Below are positions 1-7,690 of a DNA stretch of 64,000 bases, one piece after another. This DNA comes from Sphingobacterium sp. PCS056. Lineage in GTDB: Bacteria; Bacteroidota; Bacteroidia; Sphingobacteriales; Sphingobacteriaceae. The DNA is taken from positions 1,240,001 to 1,304,000 of the forward strand of contig NZ_CP096883.1 in NCBI RefSeq assembly GCF_023273895.1, given 5' to 3'. The notes beneath the pieces were generated by a model. It searched no databases. It was not told the DNA's origin and saw nothing but the letters and a program-made list of their open reading frames with translations. Each line of letters opens with the position of its first letter. The stretch's first letter is position 1. Made by a program: the position numbers and the translations under genes.

Positions 1-13
1 TATTGGTTTAACT

Positions 14-56
14 ATCATAAAAAAAGGAAGTCATTTTGACTTCCTTTTTTTATGAT
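14..56. terminator. Bidirectional terminator after metK
   Basis: A long inverted repeat with arms around GGAAGTC and GACTTCC is flanked by A and T runs on both sides. It lies just past the metK stop codon. A T tract follows the stem on either strand, so it could end transcription from both directions. Confidence 0.85.
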
Positions 57-67
57 ATATTTTTTAA

Positions 68-1321
68 TTATAGACCAAATGACGTCTTTACTTGATCAAC
101 ATAATCTAATTTTTCCCAAGTAAATAGCTCTACTTCGACTACTTTTTTATCTCCATTTGAGTTTTCAAATTCTTTGGTAACCTTTTTAGGAGTTCTACCC
201 ATGTGACCGTAGGCAGCTGTCTCAGAGTATATCGGATTTCTTAAACCTAACCGAGTTTCAATTCCGTAAGGAGTCATGTCAAAGATCTCGGTTATTTTTG
301 ATGCAATTTGACTATCATTTAAATTCACTTTGGCTGTACCATAGGTATTTACGTAAATACCCATAGGGTCTTTTACGCCAATAGCATATGAAATTTGAAC
401 TAATATCTCATCTGCAATGCCTGCTGCAACTAAATTTTTGGCAATATGACGAGTTGCATATGCTGCCGAGCGATCAACTTTAGAAGGATCTTTACCAGAG
501 AAAGCTCCGCCCCCATGTGCGCCTTTACCTCCATAAGTATCTACAATAATTTTACGACCAGTTAAACCTGTATCTCCATGGGGACCACCAATGACAAATT
601 TTCCTGTTGGATTAATGTGAAATTTGATTTCATCATTAAATAAACTCTGCAACTCCGGTTTTAATTGAGCTTTGACTCTTGGTATTAAAATATTCTTAAT
701 GTCAGCAGTAATTTGGTCACGCATTTCTTCTTCTGTCGAAAAGTCATCGTGTTGTGTTGAGATTACGATGGTATCAATACGAGCAGGTTTGTGATCTTCT
801 GTATATTCTAAGGTTACTTGTGACTTGGCATCTGGACGCAGATAGGTGATTTCTTTATTTTCACGACGCAGTACGGCTAATTCATACAGTAATCGATGCG
901 ATAGATCCAAAGCGAGAGGCATATAGTTGTCTGTTTCATTGCTAGCGTATCCAAACATAATTCCTTGGTCACCAGCTCCTTGATCTTGCTTTGCTTTACG
1001 ATCTACACCCTGATTGATATCTGCAGACTGTTCATGGATTGCTGATAGTACGCCACAAGAATTTGCTTCAAACATATATTCAGATTTCGTATAACCAATA
1101 CGTTCGATTACTGAACGGGTTATCTTTTGAACGTCTAAATATATTTTTGATTTCACTTCCCCAGCAAGAACAACTTGTCCAGTTGTTACTAAAGTTTCGA
1201 TTGCAACGCGTGCATCTTCGTCCCAAGCTAAAAAATTGTCGATCAGCGCATCTGAAATTTGATCAGCAATTTTGTCTGGATGTCCTTCTGAAACAGATTC
1301 GGACGTAAATAAGTAAGCCAT
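68..1321 (-). CDS. metK: S-adenosylmethionine synthetase
   Basis: MetK makes S-adenosylmethionine from methionine and ATP in the cytosol. The 417-residue product has the usual length. It carries the N-terminal [13 protein letters not shown] segment that binds ATP and methionine, a [10 protein letters not shown] segment, and the glycine-rich [18 protein letters not shown] signature of the family. The start is the ATG that puts the substrate-binding motif about 14 residues in, as is normal. The gene stands alone, with a terminator directly downstream. A SAM-II-like riboswitch in the leader suggests feedback control by its own product. The identification is secure. Confidence 0.98.
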   Translation of the reverse strand: MAYLFTSESVSEGHPDKIADQISDALIDNFLAWDEDARVAIETLVTTGQVVLAGEVKSKIYLDVQKITRSVIERIGYTKSEYMFEANSCGVLSAIHEQSADINQGVDRKAKQDQGAGDQGIMFGYASNETDNYMPLALDLSHRLLYELAVLRRENKEITYLRPDAKSQVTLEYTEDHKPARIDTIVISTQHDDFSTEEEMRDQITADIKNILIPRVKAQLKPELQSLFNDEIKFHINPTGKFVIGGPHGDTGLTGRKIIVDTYGGKGAHGGGAFSGKDPSKVDRSAAYATRHIAKNLVAAGIADEILVQISYAIGVKDPMGIYVNTYGTAKVNLNDSQIASKITEIFDMTPYGIETRLGLRNPIYSETAAYGHMGRTPKKVTKEFENSNGDKKVVEVELFTWEKLDYVDQVKTSFGL

Positions 1322-1374
1322 ATTACCTTTTTTATTTATATAATAAGGATTTGCGTTGGAGAGGTTTTCAATAG

Positions 1375-1418
1375 AAAAGTACTAAATAGCCTTGCTATAT
1401 GATGGTTTTAGCACTTTT
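1375..1418 (-). promoter_or_regulatory. Alternative hairpin overlapping the riboswitch pseudoknot strand
   Basis: In the metK leader RNA, positions 1418-1407 (AAAAGUGCUAAA) can pair over 12 bp, with one G-U pair, with positions 1386-1375 (UUUAGUACUUUU). A small nested ATAGC-AAG-GCTAT hairpin sits in the loop. The upstream arm is the same strand that would form the SAM-II pseudoknot, so the two folds exclude each other. This looks like an expression platform, but that is inferred from pairing alone. Confidence 0.55.
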
Positions 1419-1492
1419 TTACTGTGGTTGCAATCTCCTGTTATATTCTCATTATATTCTCATTAAGAATAAACTACGCAAATCAATCCACA
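1404..1492 (-). promoter_or_regulatory. SAM-II-like riboswitch with an enlarged loop, metK leader
   Basis: Read on the minus strand, the leader contains, in order, GTGG, GATTTG, a roughly 45-nt loop, TTGCAACCACAGTAAA and GTGCTAAAACC. These match the order of conserved SAM-II elements as I remember them: the P1 arm, the U-rich loop, GCAxCCAC, and the 3' GCUAAA pseudoknot strand. P1 forms as TGTGG-A-TTG with CAACCACA, with one bulged A. The long loop holds its own ATTCT/AGAAT hairpin. The position ahead of metK fits SAM sensing. The assignment is from memory of the family; no covariance model was run. Confidence 0.75.
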
Positions 1493-1509
1493 TTTTTTTA
1501 TTGTCGACA

Positions 1510-1517
1510 CAAAACTA
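1510..1517 (-). promoter_or_regulatory. Possible metK promoter -7 element
   Basis: TAGTTTTG on the minus strand fits TAnnTTTG. It would start transcription a few bases upstream of the riboswitch aptamer, which is where it would be expected. No good TTG is seen 19-20 bp upstream, so this is tentative. Confidence 0.4.
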
Positions 1518-1629
1518 CAATACTTTCTGTTAAGATTAAAGATTTCTTGTATAATAGTTTTAAATTGATGGATCAAATGGATCTTAATTAAGAATTTTGA
1601 CATTGTTTTAAGAAATTAGCGAATAACTG

Positions 1630-1637
1630 TATATTTG
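1630..1637 (+). promoter_or_regulatory. Promoter -7 element for the lipid kinase; likely leaderless
   Basis: TATATTTG fits the Bacteroidota TAnnTTTG element and ends only 4 nt before the ATG at 1642. If transcription starts about 5-7 nt after the element, the mRNA begins at or inside the start codon. The upstream TTG partner is poor (GTTTT at the right distance). Confidence 0.5.
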
Positions 1638-1641
1638 ATTT

Positions 1642-2520
1642 ATGGGAGAACGTAAACAGATACTGTTTGTTATCAATCCGATTTCGGGAGGTAAGCATAA
1701 GACATCATTTAAGAAGCAGGTGTTAGATGTGCTTGATTTACAAAAGTTTGATCCTACATTTCAAGAGACTTCTTATGCAAATCATGCGTATGAAATCGGT
1801 TTGCGTGCTATTGAAGAACAGTATGATGCGGTGATCGCAGTAGGGGGAGATGGAACTATTAACGAATTGGGTTCTGCGCTAGCGGAGAGTGGTATCCCGT
1901 TGGGTATTGTGCCGGAGGGTTCGGGCAATGGTCTTGCATTATATTTGGGTATACCGTTAAATGAAACTGCTGCAATTCGTCGTATTAATAGATTTGAATT
2001 TGTCGAAGTGGATTGTGGTACCATTAACGATAGAAAATTCTTTAATATCGCTGGATTAGGTTTTGATGCATCGGTCAGTGAAAATTTTGCTAATGAGAAT
2101 ATTCGAGGACCTTTGGGCTATTTAAAATCAGCGATCAATGTACTAAGTAAATACAAGCCATGTGAATATCGATTGAGCATTGATGGTAAGGAATATGAGC
2201 GTAAAGCTTTTATGATTTCTGTTGCTAATTCACCTCAATATGGTAATAATGCCTACATCGCACCGCAGGCATCAGTTAATGATGGGATATTAGATGTGTG
2301 TATTGTCCATCAATTTCCAATGTATATTTTACCAAAAATGTTGTTTCACTTATTCAATAAATCGGCTGACCAGTCAGATTATGTAGAAATAATACCAGGT
2401 AAAAATATTATGATCGAGACGGCAGATAAATCTGTCGTACATATTGATGGTGAGCCAGTTGACTTGGGTAATTGCCTGAATATCGGTATTATTTCGAAGG
2501 CTTTAAAAGTTATTTGTTAA
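1642..2520 (+). CDS. Diacylglycerol kinase family lipid kinase (YegS/DgkB type)
   Basis: This 292-residue protein belongs to the DAGK catalytic superfamily, which phosphorylates diacylglycerol or related lipids using ATP at the inner membrane. It begins with a FVINPISGG nucleotide-binding stretch near residues 9-17. It carries the hallmark GGDGTINE near residue 73 and a P-x-GSGNGLA segment about 30 residues later. The C-terminal half has the usual beta-sandwich pattern (FFNIAGLGFDA, then VHIDGEPVD). The lipid substrate cannot be told from sequence. The start codon fits the family N-terminus, and a -7 promoter element lies just 4 nt upstream of it. Confidence 0.9.
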   Translation: MGERKQILFVINPISGGKHKTSFKKQVLDVLDLQKFDPTFQETSYANHAYEIGLRAIEEQYDAVIAVGGDGTINELGSALAESGIPLGIVPEGSGNGLALYLGIPLNETAAIRRINRFEFVEVDCGTINDRKFFNIAGLGFDASVSENFANENIRGPLGYLKSAINVLSKYKPCEYRLSIDGKEYERKAFMISVANSPQYGNNAYIAPQASVNDGILDVCIVHQFPMYILPKMLFHLFNKSADQSDYVEIIPGKNIMIETADKSVVHIDGEPVDLGNCLNIGIISKALKVIC

Positions 2521-2528
2521 ATAAAGTT

Positions 2529-2879
2529 ATGAGTAAAAATAAGAAACAACAGTATGAAGGCGTTGTATATTCAACAGACAACAGTTTTGAATATCAATTT
2601 TCTGAATTATTAGAAGATCTAGAAACACTTCCTAATCAGCAACAACAGCTTAAAGTTCAATTGGATCGTAAAATGCGAAAAGGTAAGGTCGTGACTTTGG
2701 TTAGTGGATTTAGAGGTAAGCAAGAAGATCTGGAGATGTTGGCGAAATTTTTAAAACAGAAGTGCGGAGTTGGTGGTAGTGCCAAAGATGCTCAAATCGT
2801 GATTCAAGGAGATTTTAAACAGAAAATTTCAGAGTTGTTACTTTCAGAAGGATACAAAGTGAAATTGGTCGGTGGGTAA
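2529..2879 (+). CDS. SUI1/eIF1-family translation initiation factor (YciH-like)
   Basis: The 116-residue product has the SUI1 fold in its C-terminal two thirds: RKGKVVTLVSGFRGKQEDLEMLAKFLKQ followed by CGVGGSAKD and IVIQGDF, all typical of bacterial YciH/eIF1-like proteins. These bind the small ribosomal subunit and can influence start-site selection. I chose the ATG at 2529, 8 nt after the lipid kinase stop, because an earlier in-frame start would overlap that gene and add residues unlike the family. The two genes probably share a transcript. No clear terminator follows. Confidence 0.88.
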   Translation: MSKNKKQQYEGVVYSTDNSFEYQFSELLEDLETLPNQQQQLKVQLDRKMRKGKVVTLVSGFRGKQEDLEMLAKFLKQKCGVGGSAKDAQIVIQGDFKQKISELLLSEGYKVKLVGG

Positions 2880-3343
2880 TATGGTATTATTTAGATCTAA
2901 AAAGAATGCACTTAAGCGGCTATATTCCTTGTAACCATCTGTAAATTAATTATTAATAATCGTTTTAGCATTGTTTAAAGAGGGTTGATAGGTTAGAAGG
3001 TGGTGAGTGAGCGGTTACTTGAATTTGAAATTAAATCGTTTGTTTTCTTGCATATCAAAAAAAAATGATTTTCATTGTAAAAAATTTATTGCTTTCTCCT
3101 GATAAACGATGCGAAGCACATAAATTCTAGTCGGAACCGCTGAGGTGATAACTGAATATTAAGAAATTGTAAAGGGAAATTAAAGTCTCTTTTATATTTC
3201 TAATTTATTTCGCTTTAAGATTTTAAATATGGCATAAAAGACTATATTTGCTTGACAAATTTTAAAACGAATACTTAGAAAAGCATATAATTAAAAAAAA
3301 CATATTATATTTAACAACAGTAAAAAACTAAAAAATTAGAAAA
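2880..3343. other. Intergenic region before the Ton operon
   Basis: This 464-bp AT-rich stretch has no convincing gene. It contains an AATGA-TTT-TCATT inverted repeat at 3064-3076, which resembles a Fur-type operator half, and a TATATTTG promoter element at 3243-3250. Confidence 0.6.
3243..3250 (+). promoter_or_regulatory. Possible promoter -7 element for the exbB operon
   Basis: TATATTTG fits TAnnTTTG. The triplet 19 bp upstream is TTT rather than TTG. It would give a 5' untranslated region of about 85 nt before the exbB-like gene. Confidence 0.45.
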
Positions 3344-4174
3344 ATGGCAAACGCACCTAAAACAAGTCCTGCTGCAAAACAAGAGAGCAATAATTCAGGT
3401 TCTTTCTTTGCACAAGCTGCAATTATCATTTGTTTCATTCTCGGTTACCTTTTATGGAAATTTGTGATGGGTAGTCCTTCAAACTTTATTGATAATAATC
3501 CAGAAAACCAACCTTTACCAGGTAACTATTTAGGAATGGTTTATCACGCAGGTGCTGTAGTACCAGTTTTATTAGGTTTATTCTTTATGGTATGGGTATT
3601 CTCTATCGAGCGTTTCATCGTAATTGGAAAAGCTTCTGGAACAGGAAATGTTGGTAATTTCGTAAGAAAAGTACAAGTATTAATTAACGGTGGCAATTTA
3701 GATTCAGCTATTGCTGAGTGTGACAAACAAAAAGGTTCTGTTGCAAACGTAATCAAAGCTGGTTTAGTAAAATACAAAGCAGTTTCAGCTGATACTGCAG
3801 TAGATACAGAAAAAGCTACAATTGCAATTCAAAAAGAAATCGAAGAAACTACAGCATTAGAAATGCCAATGTTAGAGAAAAACTTAAACGTAATCGCTAC
3901 ATTAGTTTCTATCGGTACATTAACAGGTTTATTAGGTACAGTAACAGGTATGATCAAGGCCTTCAGCGCGTTAGCAACTGGTGGTACTCCTGACTCTGCT
4001 AAATTAGCAAATGGTATCTCTGAGGCCTTAATCAATACAGCAACAGGTATCGGTACTTCTACAATTGCGATTGTAATGTACAATATCTTGACTGCAAAAA
4101 TTGATAAATTAACTTATTCAATCGACGAAGCTGGATTCTCTATCGTACAAACGTACGCTGCGAACCACAAATAG
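3344..4174 (+). CDS. exbB: MotA/TolQ/ExbB proton channel family protein
   Basis: ExbB forms the pentameric inner-membrane scaffold of the Ton motor. The 276-residue product has an N-terminal membrane segment (about residues 25-45), a second near 65-88, and two long C-terminal helices around 165-245. The last region contains the family signature GTLTGLLGTVTGMIKAFSA and the ALINTATGIGTSTIAIVMYN segment. The order exbB, exbD, exbD, tonB directly downstream confirms the role. The extra N-terminal helix and length are typical of the Bacteroidota version. Regulation may involve the upstream promoter at 3243; iron control is only a possibility. Confidence 0.93.
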   Translation: MANAPKTSPAAKQESNNSGSFFAQAAIIICFILGYLLWKFVMGSPSNFIDNNPENQPLPGNYLGMVYHAGAVVPVLLGLFFMVWVFSIERFIVIGKASGTGNVGNFVRKVQVLINGGNLDSAIAECDKQKGSVANVIKAGLVKYKAVSADTAVDTEKATIAIQKEIEETTALEMPMLEKNLNVIATLVSIGTLTGLLGTVTGMIKAFSALATGGTPDSAKLANGISEALINTATGIGTSTIAIVMYNILTAKIDKLTYSIDEAGFSIVQTYAANHK

Positions 4175-4273
4175 TAAAATATATGATTTTTGAAATTTTA
4201 TTTTATGGAATATGAATTTCAAATGCATCATATAGTAAGAGATTGAATAATTAATTTATAAAGAAGTTTAAAA

Positions 4274-4933
4274 ATGGGTAAAGCAAAAGTAAAAAGAGCC
4301 AGTACCTCCATTGATATGACCGCGATGTGTGACGTATCATTCTTGCTTCTTTCATTCTTCGTAATGACATCAACGGCAAAACAACCGGAAGCATTTCCGG
4401 TAGATACGCCAGCATCTACGACGAAAGATAAATTACCAGACTCTAATGTTGGTATCATTACCATTGGAGATAAAGGTAAAGTATTCTTTGGCGCTACAGA
4501 TCGTGATGTTAGGGTTAAAACTTTAGAGAAAATGTCTTCCAGATATGGTGTGCAGTTTTCTCAACAAGATTACGACCAATTTGCGTTGATGGAAAATGTT
4601 GGCGCTCCAATGAAAGCTATTAAGCAAGTATTGGGAATGGAACCAAGCAAGCGTCTTGAAAAAGGGGTTCAAAATGGTATACCAGTTGATAGTACAGAAA
4701 CATTATCAAATGAATTATACCAGTGGGTACAAACGGCACGTTTAGCTGCAGCAGAATTGAATAAGGAAAAGGAAAGTAACAAAGATTTTGTTGATCCAGG
4801 ACCGTTAAAAATTGCTATTAAAGCTGATGGTGCAGAAAAGTATCCTTCAATTAATGCGGTAATCGAAACATTACGTAATCAAAAGCAAAATAAATTCAGT
4901 TTTATTACTGGTTTACGTGCTGAAGATAAATAG
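4274..4933 (+). CDS. exbD: ExbD/TolR biopolymer transport protein, first copy
   Basis: ExbD forms the membrane dimer inside the ExbB pentamer and carries the proton-sensitive aspartate. Here the single N-terminal membrane segment follows the basic start, with Asp20 in TSIDMTAMCD just before a run of hydrophobic residues, matching the functional Asp of the family. At 219 residues it is longer than the classical protein of about 140 residues; the extra length is in the middle of the periplasmic domain (about 75-150). It lies 99 nt after exbB and 24 nt before a second exbD. Confidence 0.9.
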   Translation: MGKAKVKRASTSIDMTAMCDVSFLLLSFFVMTSTAKQPEAFPVDTPASTTKDKLPDSNVGIITIGDKGKVFFGATDRDVRVKTLEKMSSRYGVQFSQQDYDQFALMENVGAPMKAIKQVLGMEPSKRLEKGVQNGIPVDSTETLSNELYQWVQTARLAAAELNKEKESNKDFVDPGPLKIAIKADGAEKYPSINAVIETLRNQKQNKFSFITGLRAEDK

Positions 4934-4957
4934 TGTTGATTTAATAAAAAGACATAA

Positions 4958-5512
4958 ATGGCAGAATTAAATCAAGACAGTGGTAAGGGCGGAAAAGGTG
5001 GTAAAGTAAGATCAAAGAAAAACGGTGGTAAAGTCGATTTGACAGCCATGGTTGATTTAGCATTCTTATTGATTACTTTCTTCATGCTAACTACGTCTTT
5101 AAATAAACCACAAGCAATGGATGTTGCGATGCCTGATAAAAACAAAGTTAAAGATGAGCAATCTGAAGTATTAACAGCAGATAATCGTTCGGTAACTGTT
5201 TTGTTAGGATCTGACAACAAAGTTTCTTGGTATTACGGACAGGTTAAAGCACCTATAGAAGGTCCTACGGTTGCAGGATTCGGCGCTGATGGTATACGCA
5301 AGGTTTTAATTGAGAAAAAAGCTTACGTTCCTCGTGTTGCGGGCGGAAAAGATGTAATCGTGATTATCAGACCTAGTGATATGTCTACACAAAAAGATCT
5401 TGTTGACATCCTTGATGAGATGAAGATCGTAGATATTAAACGTTATATGATTGCGAAAATTAGTCCTGAAGAAATAGATGTTTTAAAACGTGATAATATC
5501 TATAATGACTAA
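4958..5512 (+). CDS. exbD: ExbD/TolR biopolymer transport protein, second copy
   Basis: This is a second ExbD-like protein of 184 residues. It starts with a glycine- and lysine-rich cytoplasmic tail of about 25 residues and then a membrane segment with the conserved aspartate at position 33 (VDLTAMVDLAFLLITFF). The periplasmic part ends with a DILDEMKIVDIKRYMIAKI stretch typical of ExbD. Tandem, non-identical ExbD genes are common in this phylum, and the two may form a heterodimer, but that is inference. The gene sits between the first exbD and tonB in one operon. Confidence 0.92.
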   Translation: MAELNQDSGKGGKGGKVRSKKNGGKVDLTAMVDLAFLLITFFMLTTSLNKPQAMDVAMPDKNKVKDEQSEVLTADNRSVTVLLGSDNKVSWYYGQVKAPIEGPTVAGFGADGIRKVLIEKKAYVPRVAGGKDVIVIIRPSDMSTQKDLVDILDEMKIVDIKRYMIAKISPEEIDVLKRDNIYND

Positions 5513-5548
5513 GTTAGTCTTTATACAAATCACGAAAACTATAGAAAT

Positions 5549-6439
5549 ATGATTGGGTCAAAATTAGATATTTTTAAAAAGGAATGGCTTGATGTAGTAT
5601 TTCAAGGCAGAAATAAGGAGTATGGAGCTTATGAGCTTCGTAAACTAGCTCCTAAAGCTACCAACGTTGGTTTGTTGGCAGTGGTAGTTGCCGTAGTACT
5701 ATTAAGTCTTCTTAAATTATTCGGAGGAAGTCTATTTCCTGATAAACCTATTGAAGCCGCTCCAGTTATTACCGAAGTGACTTTAGAGGATTTGGAGGAA
5801 ATTAAACCACCGGAGCCAGAAGAAGAAGAGCCACTTCCAATTGAGGAAGAGAAGCCTCAACAAGTTGCAATGGATATACCAAAAGAAGATTTGGTACGTT
5901 TTCCAGAGCCAAAAGTAGCTCCGGCTGCTCAGGTAAAAGAGGAAGTTGCTGCTCAGGAAGAGTTCAAGGATGATAAAAAATCACCAGCACGTATGACCTT
6001 AAAAGGTAGTGCGGCAGGTTCTTCAGTAGCAAGAGGTGAATTTGGTACTAAGAAGCAAGATGGTGCTATTACTGCAGGTGTTTCCAAAGGTGATCCAAAT
6101 GGTGATCCAAATGGTGACCAAATCTTTAATGCTGTTGAGGTGCAACCTCAACCTCCTGGAGGAATGGCAGCATTTATGAAATGGGTAGGAGATACATATG
6201 AGTATCCTTCTGGAGCTTTGGAAAATGGAATTAATGGCGTAGTAGAGGTTTCCTTTGTCGTTGAAAAGGATGGTAGTTTAACAGATATTTCTGTAAAACG
6301 CGATCTTAAATATGGTACAGGTGAAGCTGCAGTTAGGTTGTTGAAAAAAGCTAAAAAATGGAGAGCAGGTATTCAAAATGGTCGTCCAGTACGTGTAGCT
6401 TATACATTACCTATCCGCCTAAACACAATTAATCAGTAA
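5549..6439 (+). CDS. tonB: TonB energy transducer
   Basis: TonB spans the periplasm and passes energy from ExbB/ExbD to outer-membrane receptors. The 296-residue protein has an inner-membrane anchor at about residues 37-58, then a proline- and glutamate-rich linker (about 75-115, with PPEPEEEEPLP), and a C-terminal TonB domain from about 205 with GVVEVSFVVEKDGSL and the final VAYTLPIRLN. A short GDPNGDPNGD repeat occurs in the linker. It is the fourth gene of the Ton operon and probably energises receptors such as the SusC protein in this window. Confidence 0.95.
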   Translation: MIGSKLDIFKKEWLDVVFQGRNKEYGAYELRKLAPKATNVGLLAVVVAVVLLSLLKLFGGSLFPDKPIEAAPVITEVTLEDLEEIKPPEPEEEEPLPIEEEKPQQVAMDIPKEDLVRFPEPKVAPAAQVKEEVAAQEEFKDDKKSPARMTLKGSAAGSSVARGEFGTKKQDGAITAGVSKGDPNGDPNGDQIFNAVEVQPQPPGGMAAFMKWVGDTYEYPSGALENGINGVVEVSFVVEKDGSLTDISVKRDLKYGTGEAAVRLLKKAKKWRAGIQNGRPVRVAYTLPIRLNTINQ

Positions 6440-6442
6440 TTA

Positions 6443-6679
6443 GTGGCGAATTTTAATTCAAATAATACAAATTACAGACAGAAATCGCCTATAAAGCGAT
6501 TTCTGTCTATTTTAGGACTATTTATGTTCGGCCTATACTTTGGTTTAGGTCTCTTAGTTATCTTTTGGAAGGATTTACCTTTAGATATCAATCCAACATA
6601 TAAAACTTTGTTTGGTATTGTACTTATTGTTTATTCCTTTCTGCGTTTTGTAAGGCTATGGCAAAGTAATTTTAATTAA
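6443..6679 (+). CDS. Small two-helix membrane protein downstream of tonB
   Basis: I do not recognise a named family. The 78-residue product starts with a polar, asparagine-rich stretch and has two hydrophobic segments (about 23-43 and 53-67) that look like membrane helices. The start is a GTG 3 nt after the tonB stop. No ATG occurs before the middle of the first membrane segment. A perfect 13-bp inverted repeat (6476-6508) lies inside its first codons. The position between tonB and the PstS-like gene suggests an envelope role. Confidence 0.65.
   Translation: MANFNSNNTNYRQKSPIKRFLSILGLFMFGLYFGLGLLVIFWKDLPLDINPTYKTLFGIVLIVYSFLRFVRLWQSNFN
6476..6508 (+). repeat. Perfect 13-bp hairpin inside the start of the small ORF
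   Basis: AGACAGAAATCGC at 6476-6488 is exactly complementary to GCGATTTCTGTCT at 6496-6508, with a 7-nt loop. It is followed by ATTTTAGG, which is not a classical T tract. It may attenuate transcription between tonB and the downstream genes or simply protect mRNA. Confidence 0.7.
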
Positions 6680-6728
6680 GCCCTTATTACGAATCTGAAA
6701 TCTTCATTATTTATTAATTGATTGCCAT

Positions 6729-7664
6729 ATGAAAAACAGCTTTAAAATAGTTTTAACATTGCTAGTCGCGATTTTAATTTTGGGAAGTTGTAATCGTTCC
6801 AAGAAACAAGAAACAACAGCTCCGACTCAGGATATTTTAAGAGGTAAAGTAAATGTCCTTGTTGATGAGACATTATATCCGATTCTTAAGGAACAAGTTG
6901 ATGTTTTTCAAAGTTCTTACTCAGATGCAACTATTCAGTTACTCGCTAAGCCCGAAATTAAAGCCGTGAATGCCTTGCTTGCTGATTCATCTAGTGTTAT
7001 TATTTTGACCCGTAAATTGACTCAAGCGGAAGGTAAAAATTTTAAAGATCGAAAAATTATACCCAAAGAGTATCAAATAGGAAGTGATGCAGTGGTATTG
7101 ATAAATAATATTGCTGATGCAGATACTACAATTACTCTTTCTGACGTTAAATCATTGTTAAGTGGTGAGCTTAAAGGTAAGTATAAGGTGGTTTTTGATA
7201 ATGCTAACTCCAGTACATTGAGATTTTTGAAGGAATACTTATCTATAAATAAGATAGATCCGGCATCGATTTCCGCATTGGAAAAGAATGAAGATGTTAT
7301 TAAATATGTTAGCGAAAATAAAGGTAGTATCGGTATTGTAGGTTACAATTGGATATTGGATATGGCTCAAAAAAAATCTGATTTATTGAATAAAATTCGT
7401 ACATTGAGCGTTGAAAATGCATTAGGCGCTAAGAAAGATGGTTTGTTTTATAAACCCTCGCAATCCAATATGTCTTTGGGATTGTACCCTTTTACGAGAC
7501 CTATTTATGTTTTGAATTATCAACCGAATATGGGCTTGGGTCTAGGGTTTAGTGCTTTCTTAACGGGCGACAGGGGACAACGCATTATATTAAAAGCAGG
7601 TTTGCTTCCTGTGACAATGCCAGGTAGAGAGATTATCATAAGAGAAGAAAATAGTTTAAATTAG
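6729..7664 (+). CDS. PstS-like phosphate-binding lipoprotein
   Basis: The 311-residue protein has a lipoprotein signal peptide ending in LGSC (Cys21) and then a PBP-like substrate-binding fold: GKVNVLVDETLYPILKEQ at the start of the mature domain, a VVLINN strand and GSIGIVGYNWI. This resembles PstS phosphate-binding proteins. No ABC permease or ATPase genes are nearby, so it is not part of a normal Pst operon. It sits in the Ton gene cluster, so a role in envelope transport or signalling is more likely, but the ligand is unknown. Confidence 0.8.
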   Translation: MKNSFKIVLTLLVAILILGSCNRSKKQETTAPTQDILRGKVNVLVDETLYPILKEQVDVFQSSYSDATIQLLAKPEIKAVNALLADSSSVIILTRKLTQAEGKNFKDRKIIPKEYQIGSDAVVLINNIADADTTITLSDVKSLLSGELKGKYKVVFDNANSSTLRFLKEYLSINKIDPASISALEKNEDVIKYVSENKGSIGIVGYNWILDMAQKKSDLLNKIRTLSVENALGAKKDGLFYKPSQSNMSLGLYPFTRPIYVLNYQPNMGLGLGFSAFLTGDRGQRIILKAGLLPVTMPGREIIIREENSLN

Positions 7665-7690
7665 AATATAAAATAGTACAACAATAGATT

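Larger units (their letters stand above)
1322..1641. other. Divergent metK / lipid kinase regulatory region
   Basis: This 320-bp gap between divergent genes holds the metK leader riboswitch and the putative promoters for both genes. No open reading frame of note is seen. Confidence 0.8.
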
